NCBI GenBank assembly: GCA_945952465.1
Contig: CAMFIB010000001.1
Span: 1,116,001-1,180,000, forward strand
Direction of reading: 5' to 3'
From: an uncultured Pseudomonadota bacterium
Lineage (GTDB): Bacteria > Pseudomonadota > Gammaproteobacteria > Burkholderiales > Burkholderiaceae_C
DNA length: 64,000 nt
The notes under the pieces are model-generated. The model had not been told where the DNA came from and made no database searches. It saw nothing but the letters and a program-made list of their open reading frames with translations. Below are positions 25,498 to 33,132 of the stretch, one piece after another. The first letter of the stretch is position 1; the number at the start of each line of letters is the position of its first letter. Both the position numbers and the translations under genes were made by a program.

Positions 25498-25545
25498 CGC
25501 TTGCTTTATTTGATACGATGTATATTATGTTAAATAAAATAAGCG
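25498..25545. promoter_or_regulatory. AT-rich inverted repeat between the TupA-like gene and ligD
   Basis: The left arm CGCTTGCTTTATTT (25498-25511) and right arm AAATAAAATAAGCG (25532-25545) pair at 12 of 14 positions around a 20-base centre, GATACGATGTATATTATGTT. The block is far richer in A+T than its surroundings. The loop is too long for an intrinsic terminator, so a two-site operator or divergent promoter is more likely. The TATAT centre near a molybdate/tungstate-type binding protein invites comparison with ModE sites; the match is only suggestive. Confidence 0.5.
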
Positions 25546-25624
25546 TGTCAGGTAGGAAGCGGACGATCCGGGCTGCTCACCCTGTCTGATGGTGAATGGC
25601 CCATCCGGCGCGTAGCGTGTCGGA

Positions 25625-28138
25625 ATGGACCGTTCCGACAGCCTCGTCCGTTACCGCGACAAACGCAACTTCGACAAGACGCCGGAGCCGCGCCACGATG
25701 CTGCGGTTTCGGCCACTGCGGGTGCCTTGCAGTTCGTCGTGCAGAAACACTGGGCCAGCCGGCTGCATTACGACTTCCGGCTGGAATGGGACGGCGCGAT
25801 GAAAAGCTGGGCGGTGCCCAAGGGCCCGAGCTTTGACCCCGCCGACAAACGCATGGCGGTGCAGGTCGAAGACCACCCGATGGCCTACAACCGCTTCGAA
25901 GGCCAGATTCCGCCCAAACAATACGGCGCCGGCAAGGTGATCGTCTGGGACAAGGGCTGGTGGGTGCCGGTTGGCGACGCGGCGCGCGGCTTCAGGGACG
26001 GCAAGCTCAAATTCGAGCTGCACGGCCACAAGCTGAAGGGCCACTGGACGCTGGTGCGCATGCACGGCAAGGCGTCCGACAAACAGCCGCCGTGGCTGCT
26101 GATCAAGGAGCACGACAGCTTCGAGCGCCCCGCCGCCGAATTCAGCGTGACCGACGAAGCACCCGACAGCGTGCAGGCGCTGGACATGCCGCTGGACCCT
26201 GTGGCACCACAGGTCGCCCGCGCCAAGCTCGGAACAGCAAAAAAAGACAGCGCCGAGGCGCCGAAGGTCGCCCTCCCCGACACCCTCTCCCCGCAACTCG
26301 CCACGCTGGTCGACACGCCGCCGCAGGACACTTCGGACTGGTTGTTCGAGCTGAAATTCGACGGCTACCGGCTGATGGCCCGCGTCGAGCGCGGCAGGGC
26401 GCGGCTGTTCACCCGCAACGGCCACGACTGGACCGACCGCATGCCGCAGCTGGCCAAGGCACTGGCTGGTCTGCCGATCACATCGGGCTGGCTTGATGGC
26501 GAGGTGCTGATGCTGGACGACGACGGCGTGCCCGACTTCCAGGCGCTGCAGAACGCGTTCGACGGCGACACCACCGGCGACCTGGTGTACACGCTGTTCG
26601 ACCTGCCCTTCGCCAACGGCCGCGACCTGCGCAGCTTGCCGCTGGTCGAACGACGGGAGCTGCTGCGCGGCATCGTCGGTGCCAAGCAGACCGGGCCGCT
26701 GCGCTTCAGCGAGGCTTTCGAGGCGGCGCCGGCCGACCTGGTGGCGTCGGCCTGCCGGCTCGGGTTTGAGGGCGTGATTGGCAAGCGGCGTGACGGGCAT
26801 TACGCGTCGCGTCGGTCGCCGGACTGGATCAAGCTCAAATGCAGCCAGCGGCAGGAATTCGTTATCGGCGGCTACACCGACCCCAAGGGCTCGCGCACCG
26901 GCATCGGCTCGCTGCTGCTGGGCGTGCACGACGGCACCGGCAAAAAGGGCGGGCCGCTGCGCTACTGCGGCAACGTCGGCACCGGTTTCAGCGAACGCAC
27001 GCTGACGCAGTTGCACGAGAAACTCAACGCCCTCGCCCGCACAGATTCCCCGTTCAACGGTCCCACAGGCACTGGCCGTTCCACGCACTGGGTGGACCCG
27101 GCGCTGCTGGCCGAGGTGTCGTTCGCGGAATGGACGAAGGAAGGCCGCGTCCGCCATTCGGTGTTCCATGGCCTGCGCGACGACAAGCCGCCGCGCCGCA
27201 TCGTCCGTGAGAAGCCCCAACCCGTGGCAACCGGCAAGACCCAGAAAAAGGCGACCGCCCTCCCCGCCACGCTGCGCGTCAGCCACGGCGAGCGTGTCAT
27301 CGACACCCGCACCGGCCTGACCAAACTCGACTTGGTGCGCTACTGCGCCACCGTGGCGCCGCTGATGATGGAGCACCTGAAGGGCCGGCCAACCTCGCTG
27401 GTGCGCGCGCCGGAAGGCGTGGGTGGCGAGCTGTTTTTCCAGAAACACCTCGACAAAGTGCAGATGGACGGCGTGGCGCCGCTCGACAAGGCGCTCGACT
27501 CCGGCCACCCGCCGTTGCTGGAAATCGTCGCGCCCAATGGGCTGCTGTCGGCCGGCCAGATGAACGTGCTGGAGTTCCACACCTGGAACGCGCGCAAGGA
27601 CCGCATCGAGCAGCCCGACCGCATGACCTTCGACCTCGACCCCGGTGAAGGCGTGGCCTGGCCGCAGGTGCAGGAGGCGGCGCATCTGGTCAAGGTGCTG
27701 CTCGACGAGCTGGGCCTGCCGGCGTTTCTCAAAACCAGCGGCGGGAAAGGTTTGCACGTGGTGGTGCCGATTCAGCGGCGGCACGGCTGGGACGCGGTGA
27801 AGGGCTTCTCGCAGCGCGTGGTGCAGCACCTGGCGGCGACGATTCCCGACCGGTTCGTTGCCAAAAGTGGGCCGCGCAACCGGGTCGGCAAGATCTTCGT
27901 CGACTACCTGCGCAATGGCCGTGGCGCGACCACGGTAGCGGCCTGGTCGGCGCGGGCGCGGCCGGGCATGGGCATCTCGGTGCCGGTGACCTGGGCCGAC
28001 CTGCCCCAGCTCACCGGCGGCGCCCACTGGACGGTCCAGAGCGTGGACGACCGGCTGCGCGAAGGCAATGCGCCGTGGGCGGGTTACGCCAGGGCCGCCG
28101 TCTCGCTGACCGCCGCAATGCGGCTGTTGCCCGGATAA
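25625..28138 (+). CDS. ligD: Multifunctional DNA ligase D (LigD)
   Basis: 837 residues in the order phosphoesterase-ligase-polymerase. Residues ~35-170 are the 3'-phosphoesterase domain (KHWASRLHYDFRLEWDG, KQYGAGKVIVWD). The ligase domain has the adenylated Lys244 in ELKFDGYR, then GFEGVIGKR and PDWIKLK. The C-terminal primase-like polymerase carries DLDPGEG (about 669) and FLKTSGGKGLHVVVPI. LigD repairs double-strand breaks by non-homologous end joining with Ku. No ku gene is in the window. The start is set by the conserved Arg-Asp-Phe-Lys-Thr N-terminal peptide. Confidence 0.95.
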   Translation: MDRSDSLVRYRDKRNFDKTPEPRHDAAVSATAGALQFVVQKHWASRLHYDFRLEWDGAMKSWAVPKGPSFDPADKRMAVQVEDHPMAYNRFEGQIPPKQYGAGKVIVWDKGWWVPVGDAARGFRDGKLKFELHGHKLKGHWTLVRMHGKASDKQPPWLLIKEHDSFERPAAEFSVTDEAPDSVQALDMPLDPVAPQVARAKLGTAKKDSAEAPKVALPDTLSPQLATLVDTPPQDTSDWLFELKFDGYRLMARVERGRARLFTRNGHDWTDRMPQLAKALAGLPITSGWLDGEVLMLDDDGVPDFQALQNAFDGDTTGDLVYTLFDLPFANGRDLRSLPLVERRELLRGIVGAKQTGPLRFSEAFEAAPADLVASACRLGFEGVIGKRRDGHYASRRSPDWIKLKCSQRQEFVIGGYTDPKGSRTGIGSLLLGVHDGTGKKGGPLRYCGNVGTGFSERTLTQLHEKLNALARTDSPFNGPTGTGRSTHWVDPALLAEVSFAEWTKEGRVRHSVFHGLRDDKPPRRIVREKPQPVATGKTQKKATALPATLRVSHGERVIDTRTGLTKLDLVRYCATVAPLMMEHLKGRPTSLVRAPEGVGGELFFQKHLDKVQMDGVAPLDKALDSGHPPLLEIVAPNGLLSAGQMNVLEFHTWNARKDRIEQPDRMTFDLDPGEGVAWPQVQEAAHLVKVLLDELGLPAFLKTSGGKGLHVVVPIQRRHGWDAVKGFSQRVVQHLAATIPDRFVAKSGPRNRVGKIFVDYLRNGRGATTVAAWSARARPGMGISVPVTWADLPQLTGGAHWTVQSVDDRLREGNAPWAGYARAAVSLTAAMRLLPG

Positions 28139-28182
28139 CCAACGCCATTGACGGCGCGGCTGCGTGCAACAGGCACGCGAAA

Positions 28183-28206
28183 AAACGGCACCCGAAGGTG
28201 CCGTTT
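28183..28206 (-). terminator. Rho-independent terminator, mainly leftward
   Basis: A perfect 10-bp stem AAACGGCACC / GGTGCCGTTT closes on the tetraloop CGAA. Read on the minus strand it is followed by a T6 tract, so it ends transcription of the small exported gene at 28241-28558. On the plus strand only TTT follows, so it may also weakly stop ligD transcription. Confidence 0.85.
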
Positions 28207-28240
28207 CGCTCAAGCACCGGCGCTCGGCCGGCTCGTGAGG

Positions 28241-28558
28241 TCAGCGCGGGAAGTTCGGCGGTGCGGCGTCGGCGTTGCGCTGGGTGGCGTTGGCCGTGGT
28301 TTGTGCGTCGTCTGGCGTGGCGCTGCCCTGGGTGGCGGCGTTGTGCGGCTTCTTGGCCTTGGCGGCCTTGTGTGGGGTGGCGGTTGTGCCGGTGGCCGGG
28401 GCCTGGCCGGTCTGGCTGGTGATTTCGGGCTGGTTGTTCGGCGTGCTGTTGGGCTGGCTCACCGTGCCGTTGGCCGTCTTGGGTTCCTGCGCGAGCGCGG
28501 GGCCGACGATGAGGGTGGTGCCTGCAACGAGGGTGATGAGGGCGAGGGTTTTCTTCAT
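28241..28558 (-). CDS. Small exported low-complexity protein
   Basis: 105 residues. A clean signal peptide (KKTLALITLVAGTTLIVGPALA, cleavage after AQ) precedes a disordered Thr/Ala/Asn/Pro/Gln-rich region with one Lys/His-rich patch (HKAAKAKKPHN). No domain is recognised. AAGGAACAACCC just upstream is a good ribosome binding site. A strong terminator lies 35 bp downstream, so it is probably a single-gene transcript. Role unknown; a periplasmic or surface-associated stress protein is possible. Confidence 0.65.
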   Translation of the reverse strand: MKKTLALITLVAGTTLIVGPALAQEPKTANGTVSQPNSTPNNQPEITSQTGQAPATGTTATPHKAAKAKKPHNAATQGSATPDDAQTTANATQRNADAAPPNFPR

Positions 28559-28842
28559 GGGTTGTTCCTTTCTCGGGAATGAAATGGCCGGTTGCCATGG
28601 ATGGGTACCGGTGCGGCCCGGTTGGCCGCGTCGTCCATGCCATCGATGGCCAGACACATCCATGGTCCCGCAGGCGGCGGCATGGCGTTATCGGTCCCCC
28701 GAACCCTTCTCCGTAGGACATGGCGCCACAGGGCCACCGCACCGTTCCAGTGTGTAAGGCGGGGTAACGTGCGCCGTGTCCGACAGTCGGCACGGCGCGC
28801 CTTCAGCACACTGGGTGCATCAGTTCCCAGGAGATCTTTTCC

Positions 28843-29154
28843 ATGACGAGAAACCAGCGCCTTGATACCCCCGATGAAGACCTCGACACCGCGCCGAGTG
28901 AGCTGTCGCCCACCGAAGCGTTGCACGTGGCGCGCCGTGGTGCGGTGGCCCGTGTCTCGCAATTCCGCGACGACACGGCAGACCGCATCCGCGACAGGCC
29001 GTTCACCTCAGTGGCCTCGGTGTTCACGCTGGCGCTGCTGGCGGGCGGCGTGATCGGCGGCTTGATTGGCGCGCGCTACTTCAACACACCCGCCACGCGG
29101 CTGCAGTCGTTCACCAGGCCTTTGACGCGGCTGAAGTTTCCGCTGACGCGCTGA
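28843..29154 (+). CDS. Small membrane-anchored protein, YqjD/ElaB-like layout
   Basis: 103 residues. A charged N-terminal half (LDTPDEDLDTAPSELSPTEALHVARRGAV, then RVSQFRDDTADRIRDRPFTSV) is followed by a single glycine-rich membrane helix (FTLALLAGGVIGGLIGARYF) and a basic tail. The layout recalls the ribosome-associated inner-membrane proteins YqjD/ElaB (DUF883), but the sequence match is not clear. CCAGGAGATC sits at proper distance before the ATG. Convergent with bioF, four bases apart. The 284-bp gap upstream holds nothing else I recognise. Confidence 0.6.
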   Translation: MTRNQRLDTPDEDLDTAPSELSPTEALHVARRGAVARVSQFRDDTADRIRDRPFTSVASVFTLALLAGGVIGGLIGARYFNTPATRLQSFTRPLTRLKFPLTR

Positions 29155-29157
29155 GCT

Positions 29158-30357
29158 TCAGCCCAGCCGCGTGGCGGCGCCGCGCAGAGCCGCCACCAGC
29201 GCATCGACGTCAGCCGTGGCGTGCGCGGCTGAGAGCGTGATGCGCAGCCGCGCCGTGCCCTGCGGCACGGTCGGCGGGCGAATGGCCGGCACCCACAGGC
29301 CCTGCTCGCGCAGGTCGGCCATCACGGCCAAAGCGTCGGCGTTGCTGCCGATGATGAGGGGCTGTATCGGCGTGTCGGACGGCAGCGTTTGCCACGGCAA
29401 TTCCCGCAAGCCATTGCGCAGCCGCGCAATGAGGGCACGCAGGTGGCTGCGCCGCCATTCCTCCTCGGCGATCACCTTCAGGCTCTCGCGCAGCGTGGCG
29501 GCGATCATGGCCGGCGCTGCGGTGGCGAAGGTGTAGGTGCGGGCCTTTTGCAGCACCCATTCCACCACCGCCTCGTGGCCGGCCACGAAGGCGCCCGCCA
29601 CCCCGGCCGACTTGCCCAGCGTGGCCATGTAGACCAGCCGGGGCGAGTCGATGCCGAACAGCGTGGCGGTGCCCCGGCCCTGCGGGCCGAGCAGGCCGAA
29701 GCCGTGGGCGTCGTCGATCATCAGCAGCGCGTCGTGGCGTTCGCACAGCGCCAGCAGTTCGGGCAGCGGCGCGACGTCGCCGTCCATGCTGAACACCGCG
29801 TCGGTGATGACCAGTTTGCGGCCCTCGCAAGGCTCGGCCAGCAGGCGCTCTAGCGTGGCGAGGTCGTCGTGCGGGTAGGGTTTGATCTGCGCGCGCGACA
29901 GCCGGGCGCCGTCGATCAGGCAGGCGTGGTTGAGCGCGTCTGAAAACACCACGTCGCCCTTGCCCGCCAGCGCGGGCACGATGCCGACGTTGGCCGGGTA
30001 ACCGGCGTAGAAATACAGCGCCTTTTCGCGGCCGACGAAGGCGGCCAGCTCGCGTTCCAGCGCCTCGTGTTCGGCGCTGTGGCCGCTGACCATGGGCGAG
30101 GCGCCGGCACCCACGCCGAACGCGGCGGCGCTGGCTTGGGCGGCGGCTACCAGCCGCGGGTGCTGCGACAGGCCGAGGTAGTCGTTGCTGCAGAAGGCGG
30201 TGAGCCAGCGGCCGGCGATCTTCAGCCGCGGCCCGTCGACCGCCTCGACCACGCGGCGCACGCGGCGCAGGTCGGCGGCGTCGAGTTCGGCGATGCGGTC
30301 GTCGAACCAGGCGAGCAGCAGGTCGTCGTCGGTGGCGGTGCGTTCGGCGAGGGTCAT
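29158..30357 (-). CDS. bioF: 8-amino-7-oxononanoate synthase
   Basis: 399 residues. [29 protein letters not shown], the aspartate of [15 protein letters not shown] and the PLP lysine in [14 protein letters not shown] are those of BioF. It condenses pimeloyl-ACP or pimeloyl-CoA with alanine to KAPA, the first committed step of the biotin rings, in the cytoplasm. It lies 14 bp downstream of bioD, in the order (32401 gene)-bioA-bioD-bioF on the minus strand. Related CoA-dependent synthases such as Kbl are excluded by the neighbours. Confidence 0.94.
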   Translation of the reverse strand: MTLAERTATDDDLLLAWFDDRIAELDAADLRRVRRVVEAVDGPRLKIAGRWLTAFCSNDYLGLSQHPRLVAAAQASAAAFGVGAGASPMVSGHSAEHEALERELAAFVGREKALYFYAGYPANVGIVPALAGKGDVVFSDALNHACLIDGARLSRAQIKPYPHDDLATLERLLAEPCEGRKLVITDAVFSMDGDVAPLPELLALCERHDALLMIDDAHGFGLLGPQGRGTATLFGIDSPRLVYMATLGKSAGVAGAFVAGHEAVVEWVLQKARTYTFATAAPAMIAATLRESLKVIAEEEWRRSHLRALIARLRNGLRELPWQTLPSDTPIQPLIIGSNADALAVMADLREQGLWVPAIRPPTVPQGTARLRITLSAAHATADVDALVAALRGAATRLG

Positions 30358-30371
30358 GGGCAGGTCTGAAT

Positions 30372-31034
30372 TCAGGGCAGGCGCAGCGTGACTTTCGCTG
30401 GGTCTGGCGCGGCCATGAAAGGCACGTCGGCCAGCGGCGGTGCGCCGAACAGGCGGGTCAGCGTGGCGAGGTTGTCGTCGGCGGCGAGCATGTCGGGATC
30501 GACGCGGTTGGCCACCCAGCCGGCCACCGTCAAGCCGCGCGACAAGATGGCCTCGCGCGTCAGCGCCGCATGGTTCAGGCAGCCCAGCCGCAGGCCGACC
30601 ACGACGACCATGGGCAGGCCCAGCTTCACCGCGAAATCGGCGCTGGTCGCGGTGTCGGACAGCGGCACGATGAAGCCGCCGGCGCCCTCCACCACCACCG
30701 CGTCGGTCAGCGTGGCGAGCTGGCGGTAGCGTTCGGCAAGCACGCCGATCTCGACCGTGGCGCCCACCCGAGCGGCGGCGAGGTGCGGCGACAGCGGGTC
30801 GGGGAAGCAGTACGGGTTGTCGAGTTCGGGCGGCACCGGCAGGTTGCCGGCGGCGCGCAGCGCGGCCACGTCGTCGTTCAGCCAGGCGCCATCAACGAGA
30901 TCGGCGCCGGCCGCGACCGGCTTCATGCCGACCACTTTGGCGTGCTGTTTCCGCAGCGCCAGCAGCAGCGCGCAACTGATGAGCGTTTTGCCGACGCCGG
31001 TGTCGGTGCCGGTGACGAAATAGCTGGTCGTCAT
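30372..31034 (-). CDS. bioD: Dethiobiotin synthase
   Basis: 220 residues. The P-loop GTDTGVGKT (residues 9-17), GMKPVAAGA and [12 protein letters not shown] are diagnostic. It closes the ureido ring of dethiobiotin from DAPA, CO2 and ATP. The ATG (31034) overlaps the bioA stop (31031) by four bases, indicating coupled translation. Confidence 0.94.
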   Translation of the reverse strand: MTTSYFVTGTDTGVGKTLISCALLLALRKQHAKVVGMKPVAAGADLVDGAWLNDDVAALRAAGNLPVPPELDNPYCFPDPLSPHLAAARVGATVEIGVLAERYRQLATLTDAVVVEGAGGFIVPLSDTATSADFAVKLGLPMVVVVGLRLGCLNHAALTREAILSRGLTVAGWVANRVDPDMLAADDNLATLTRLFGAPPLADVPFMAAPDPAKVTLRLP

Positions 31035-32404
31035 GCGCCGGTGGCCTCGCGCGGCGCGGTGGCTTTGGCGCCCTCGCCCGCCAGCGTGGCGTTCAGTGCG
31101 GCCAATGCGCCGCGCGCCAGGTGCTCGATGTCGGCTTCGCCGATGACGTAGGGCGGCATGAAGTACAGCGTGTGGGCCGTGTCGTTGGAAATCGGCCGCA
31201 GCAGCAGGCCCTGCTCCAGCGCGGCGCGGTGGTAGCGGCGCGCGAAGAACGGGTCGGGGCTGTCGATGTCGAAGGCCCACAGCATGCCGAGCTGGCGGTG
31301 CTGCCGCACGGCGGGGTGTTGCGCCAGCGGCGCGCAGCGTTCGGTGAGCCGGGCGGCGGTGGCGCGGTTGGCCGCCAGCACGTCGCTTTGCTCGAACAGG
31401 TCGAGCGTGGCGAGCGCGGCGCGGCAGGCCAGCGGGTTGCCGGTGTAGGAATGCGAATGCAGGAAGCCGCGGGCGGTGCGGTCGTCGTAGAAGGCGGCGT
31501 AGACGGCGTCGGTGGTGAGCACCGCCGAGAGCGGCAGAAAACCACCGGTCAGGCCCTTCGACAAGCAGATGAAGTCGGGCCTGATGCCGGCCTGCTGGTG
31601 CGCGAACAGCGTGCCGGTGCGGCCGAAACCGACCGCGATTTCGTCGCAGACCAGGTGGACCTGATGGCGGTCGCAGATGGCGCGCAGTTGCCGCAGGTAT
31701 TCGGCGTCGTGCATGGCGAAACCGGCGGCACACTGCACCAGCGGCTCGACGATGACGGCGGCCACTTCATGGGCGTGTTCGGCCAGGTGGGTGTCGAGCG
31801 CGGCGGCGCAGGCGCGGGCGTGGTCGAGCGCCGATACGCCGGGCGGTGCCAGCCGGGCGTCGGGGCTGGGCACCACGGCGCTGAGGCGCACCAGCGGGCC
31901 GTAGGCCTCGCGGAACAGCGGGATGTCGGTGACCGACAGCGCGCCGGCCGTCTCGCCGTGGTAGCCGCCGGCCACGCCGATGAAGCGGTGCTTGCCCGTC
32001 CGGCCCCTGTTGCGCCAGAAATGCGCGCTCATCTTCAGCGCGATCTCGGTGGCCGAGGCGCCGTCGGAGCCGTAGAACGCATGGCCCAGGCCGGTGAGCC
32101 GGCCCAGGCGTTCGGAGAGTTCGACCACCGGCGCATGGGTGCAGCCGGCCAGCATCACGTGTTCCAGCGTGTCGAGCTGGTCTTTCAGCGCGGCCTTGAT
32201 GGCCGGGTGGCCGTGGCCGAACAGGTTGACCCACCAGGAGCTGATCGCGTCGAGCACGCGGTGGCCGTCCACGTCGATCAGCCAGGCGCCCTCGCCGCGC
32301 GCCACCGCCAGCAGCGGCTGCGACTCGTGCAGCTTCATCTGCGTGCAGGGGTGCCAGACGGCGCGCCGGCTGCGCTCGATGAGGGATTGGGCCACTGCCG
32401 TCAC
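31031..32404 (-). CDS. bioA: Adenosylmethionine--8-amino-7-oxononanoate aminotransferase
   Basis: 457 residues. VWHPCTQMKLHE, DAISSWWVNLFGHGHP, YGSDGASATEIALKM, CDEIAVGFGRTGTLFA and the PLP lysine in LSKGLTGGFLPL are all BioA features. It transfers the amino group of SAM to KAPA, making DAPA. The start is the GTG at 32404, which overlaps the stop of the upstream gene (GTGA); no upstream ATG fits. Confidence 0.94.
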   Translation of the reverse strand: MTAVAQSLIERSRRAVWHPCTQMKLHESQPLLAVARGEGAWLIDVDGHRVLDAISSWWVNLFGHGHPAIKAALKDQLDTLEHVMLAGCTHAPVVELSERLGRLTGLGHAFYGSDGASATEIALKMSAHFWRNRGRTGKHRFIGVAGGYHGETAGALSVTDIPLFREAYGPLVRLSAVVPSPDARLAPPGVSALDHARACAAALDTHLAEHAHEVAAVIVEPLVQCAAGFAMHDAEYLRQLRAICDRHQVHLVCDEIAVGFGRTGTLFAHQQAGIRPDFICLSKGLTGGFLPLSAVLTTDAVYAAFYDDRTARGFLHSHSYTGNPLACRAALATLDLFEQSDVLAANRATAARLTERCAPLAQHPAVRQHRQLGMLWAFDIDSPDPFFARRYHRAALEQGLLLRPISNDTAHTLYFMPPYVIGEADIEHLARGALAALNATLAGEGAKATAPREATGA

Positions 32405-32976
32405 GGGGCGGTGGCCGGGGGCTGGACCTGCGTCCAGCCGGCGCGGAAGGTTTCCATGACCAGCATCAGCGGGCCTTGCGGCATGGCCACCCGGTAGAGC
32501 TTGGCGGCGCCCTCGTCGGGCAGGCCGACCAGCGGCCACAGGCGCTCGGCGATGGCGGTGTCGAGCGGCAGGTCGTCGCGCTGCAGGAAGAGCTGGTCGA
32601 GCATGTAGCCGATGGGGGTGTCGCCCTGGTCGAGCTTGGCCAGGAACCAGTCGGGCAGGCGGTCGAGCCGGGTGTAGGAGATGTTGTCGAGCAGCACCGT
32701 GCCCCAGGCGTGCAGCGTGGTGGCGCGCTCCAGCCATTCGTTACCGCCCAGCTCGCGCCGCACCACCTCGGGCACGTCTTGGGTGCGCACCTGGTGCTGC
32801 AGCACCACCGTGATCTTGCGGCCGCTCAGTGCCTCGCACAGCCGGGTGGCCGAGCCGTCTTGCGCCAGCAGCAGCCGCAGCAGCGCCGCATGGCGGGGCT
32901 CGCGCGGGAACAGCTCGCGGCGCAGGGCCGGGGGCACGGGCGGTTCGGACGGGGAAGCGGAAACGGTGGGCACCAT
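32401..32976 (-). CDS. Chorismate pyruvate-lyase-like (DUF98) protein
   Basis: 191 residues from ATG 32976; an earlier ATG at 33033 is less likely because TACAAT, a -10-like hexamer, abuts it. LLLAQDGSATRLCEALSGRKITVVLQHQ, then GTVLLDNISYTRLDRLP and GDTPIGYMLDQ follow the DGS-T-LLEAL and PLG-LL pattern of the chorismate-lyase-like family (PF01947 type). UbiC-like enzymes release 4-hydroxybenzoate and pyruvate from chorismate. It overlaps bioA by four bases, so it is the first gene of the biotin operon. A role in biotin synthesis is inference from position only. Confidence 0.6.
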   Translation of the reverse strand: MVPTVSASPSEPPVPPALRRELFPREPRHAALLRLLLAQDGSATRLCEALSGRKITVVLQHQVRTQDVPEVVRRELGGNEWLERATTLHAWGTVLLDNISYTRLDRLPDWFLAKLDQGDTPIGYMLDQLFLQRDDLPLDTAIAERLWPLVGLPDEGAAKLYRVAMPQGPLMLVMETFRAGWTQVQPPATAP

Positions 32977-33070
32977 GGGCAGGGGCGATGTTCGGGTGGT
33001 GGGCAGGCCGGCTTGCTGCTGCGCAACAAACATTGTAGAACCGGCCCGGCGGAGTTGACCGATCGGTCAG

Positions 33071-33122
33071 TGCGCTATTCAAACAATAGCTGATTCACCA
33101 GCGTTGGCGCTGACTTGCGGCA
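33071..33122 (-). repeat. Dispersed AT-rich repeat, copy D (intergenic)
   Basis: On the minus strand: GCAAGTCAGCGCCAACGCTG, then GTGAATCAGCTATTGTTTGA, then ATAGCGC. The core TTGGCGCTGACTT is at 33104-33116 on the plus strand. It lies just beyond the stop of the penicillin acylase gene and upstream of the bio operon. The AAAATGCCGC left flank resembles that of copy E. Confidence 0.7.
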
Positions 33123-33132
33123 TTTTCTTCAT

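Noticed and set aside
25498-25545. Inverted repeat as an intrinsic terminator or an insertion-element end
   Set aside because: The 20-base loop and lack of a T-tract argue against a terminator; no transposase or target duplication was seen.
25577-28213. 878-codon open frame opposite ligD
   Set aside because: Shadow of ligD; no start context, low-complexity translation.
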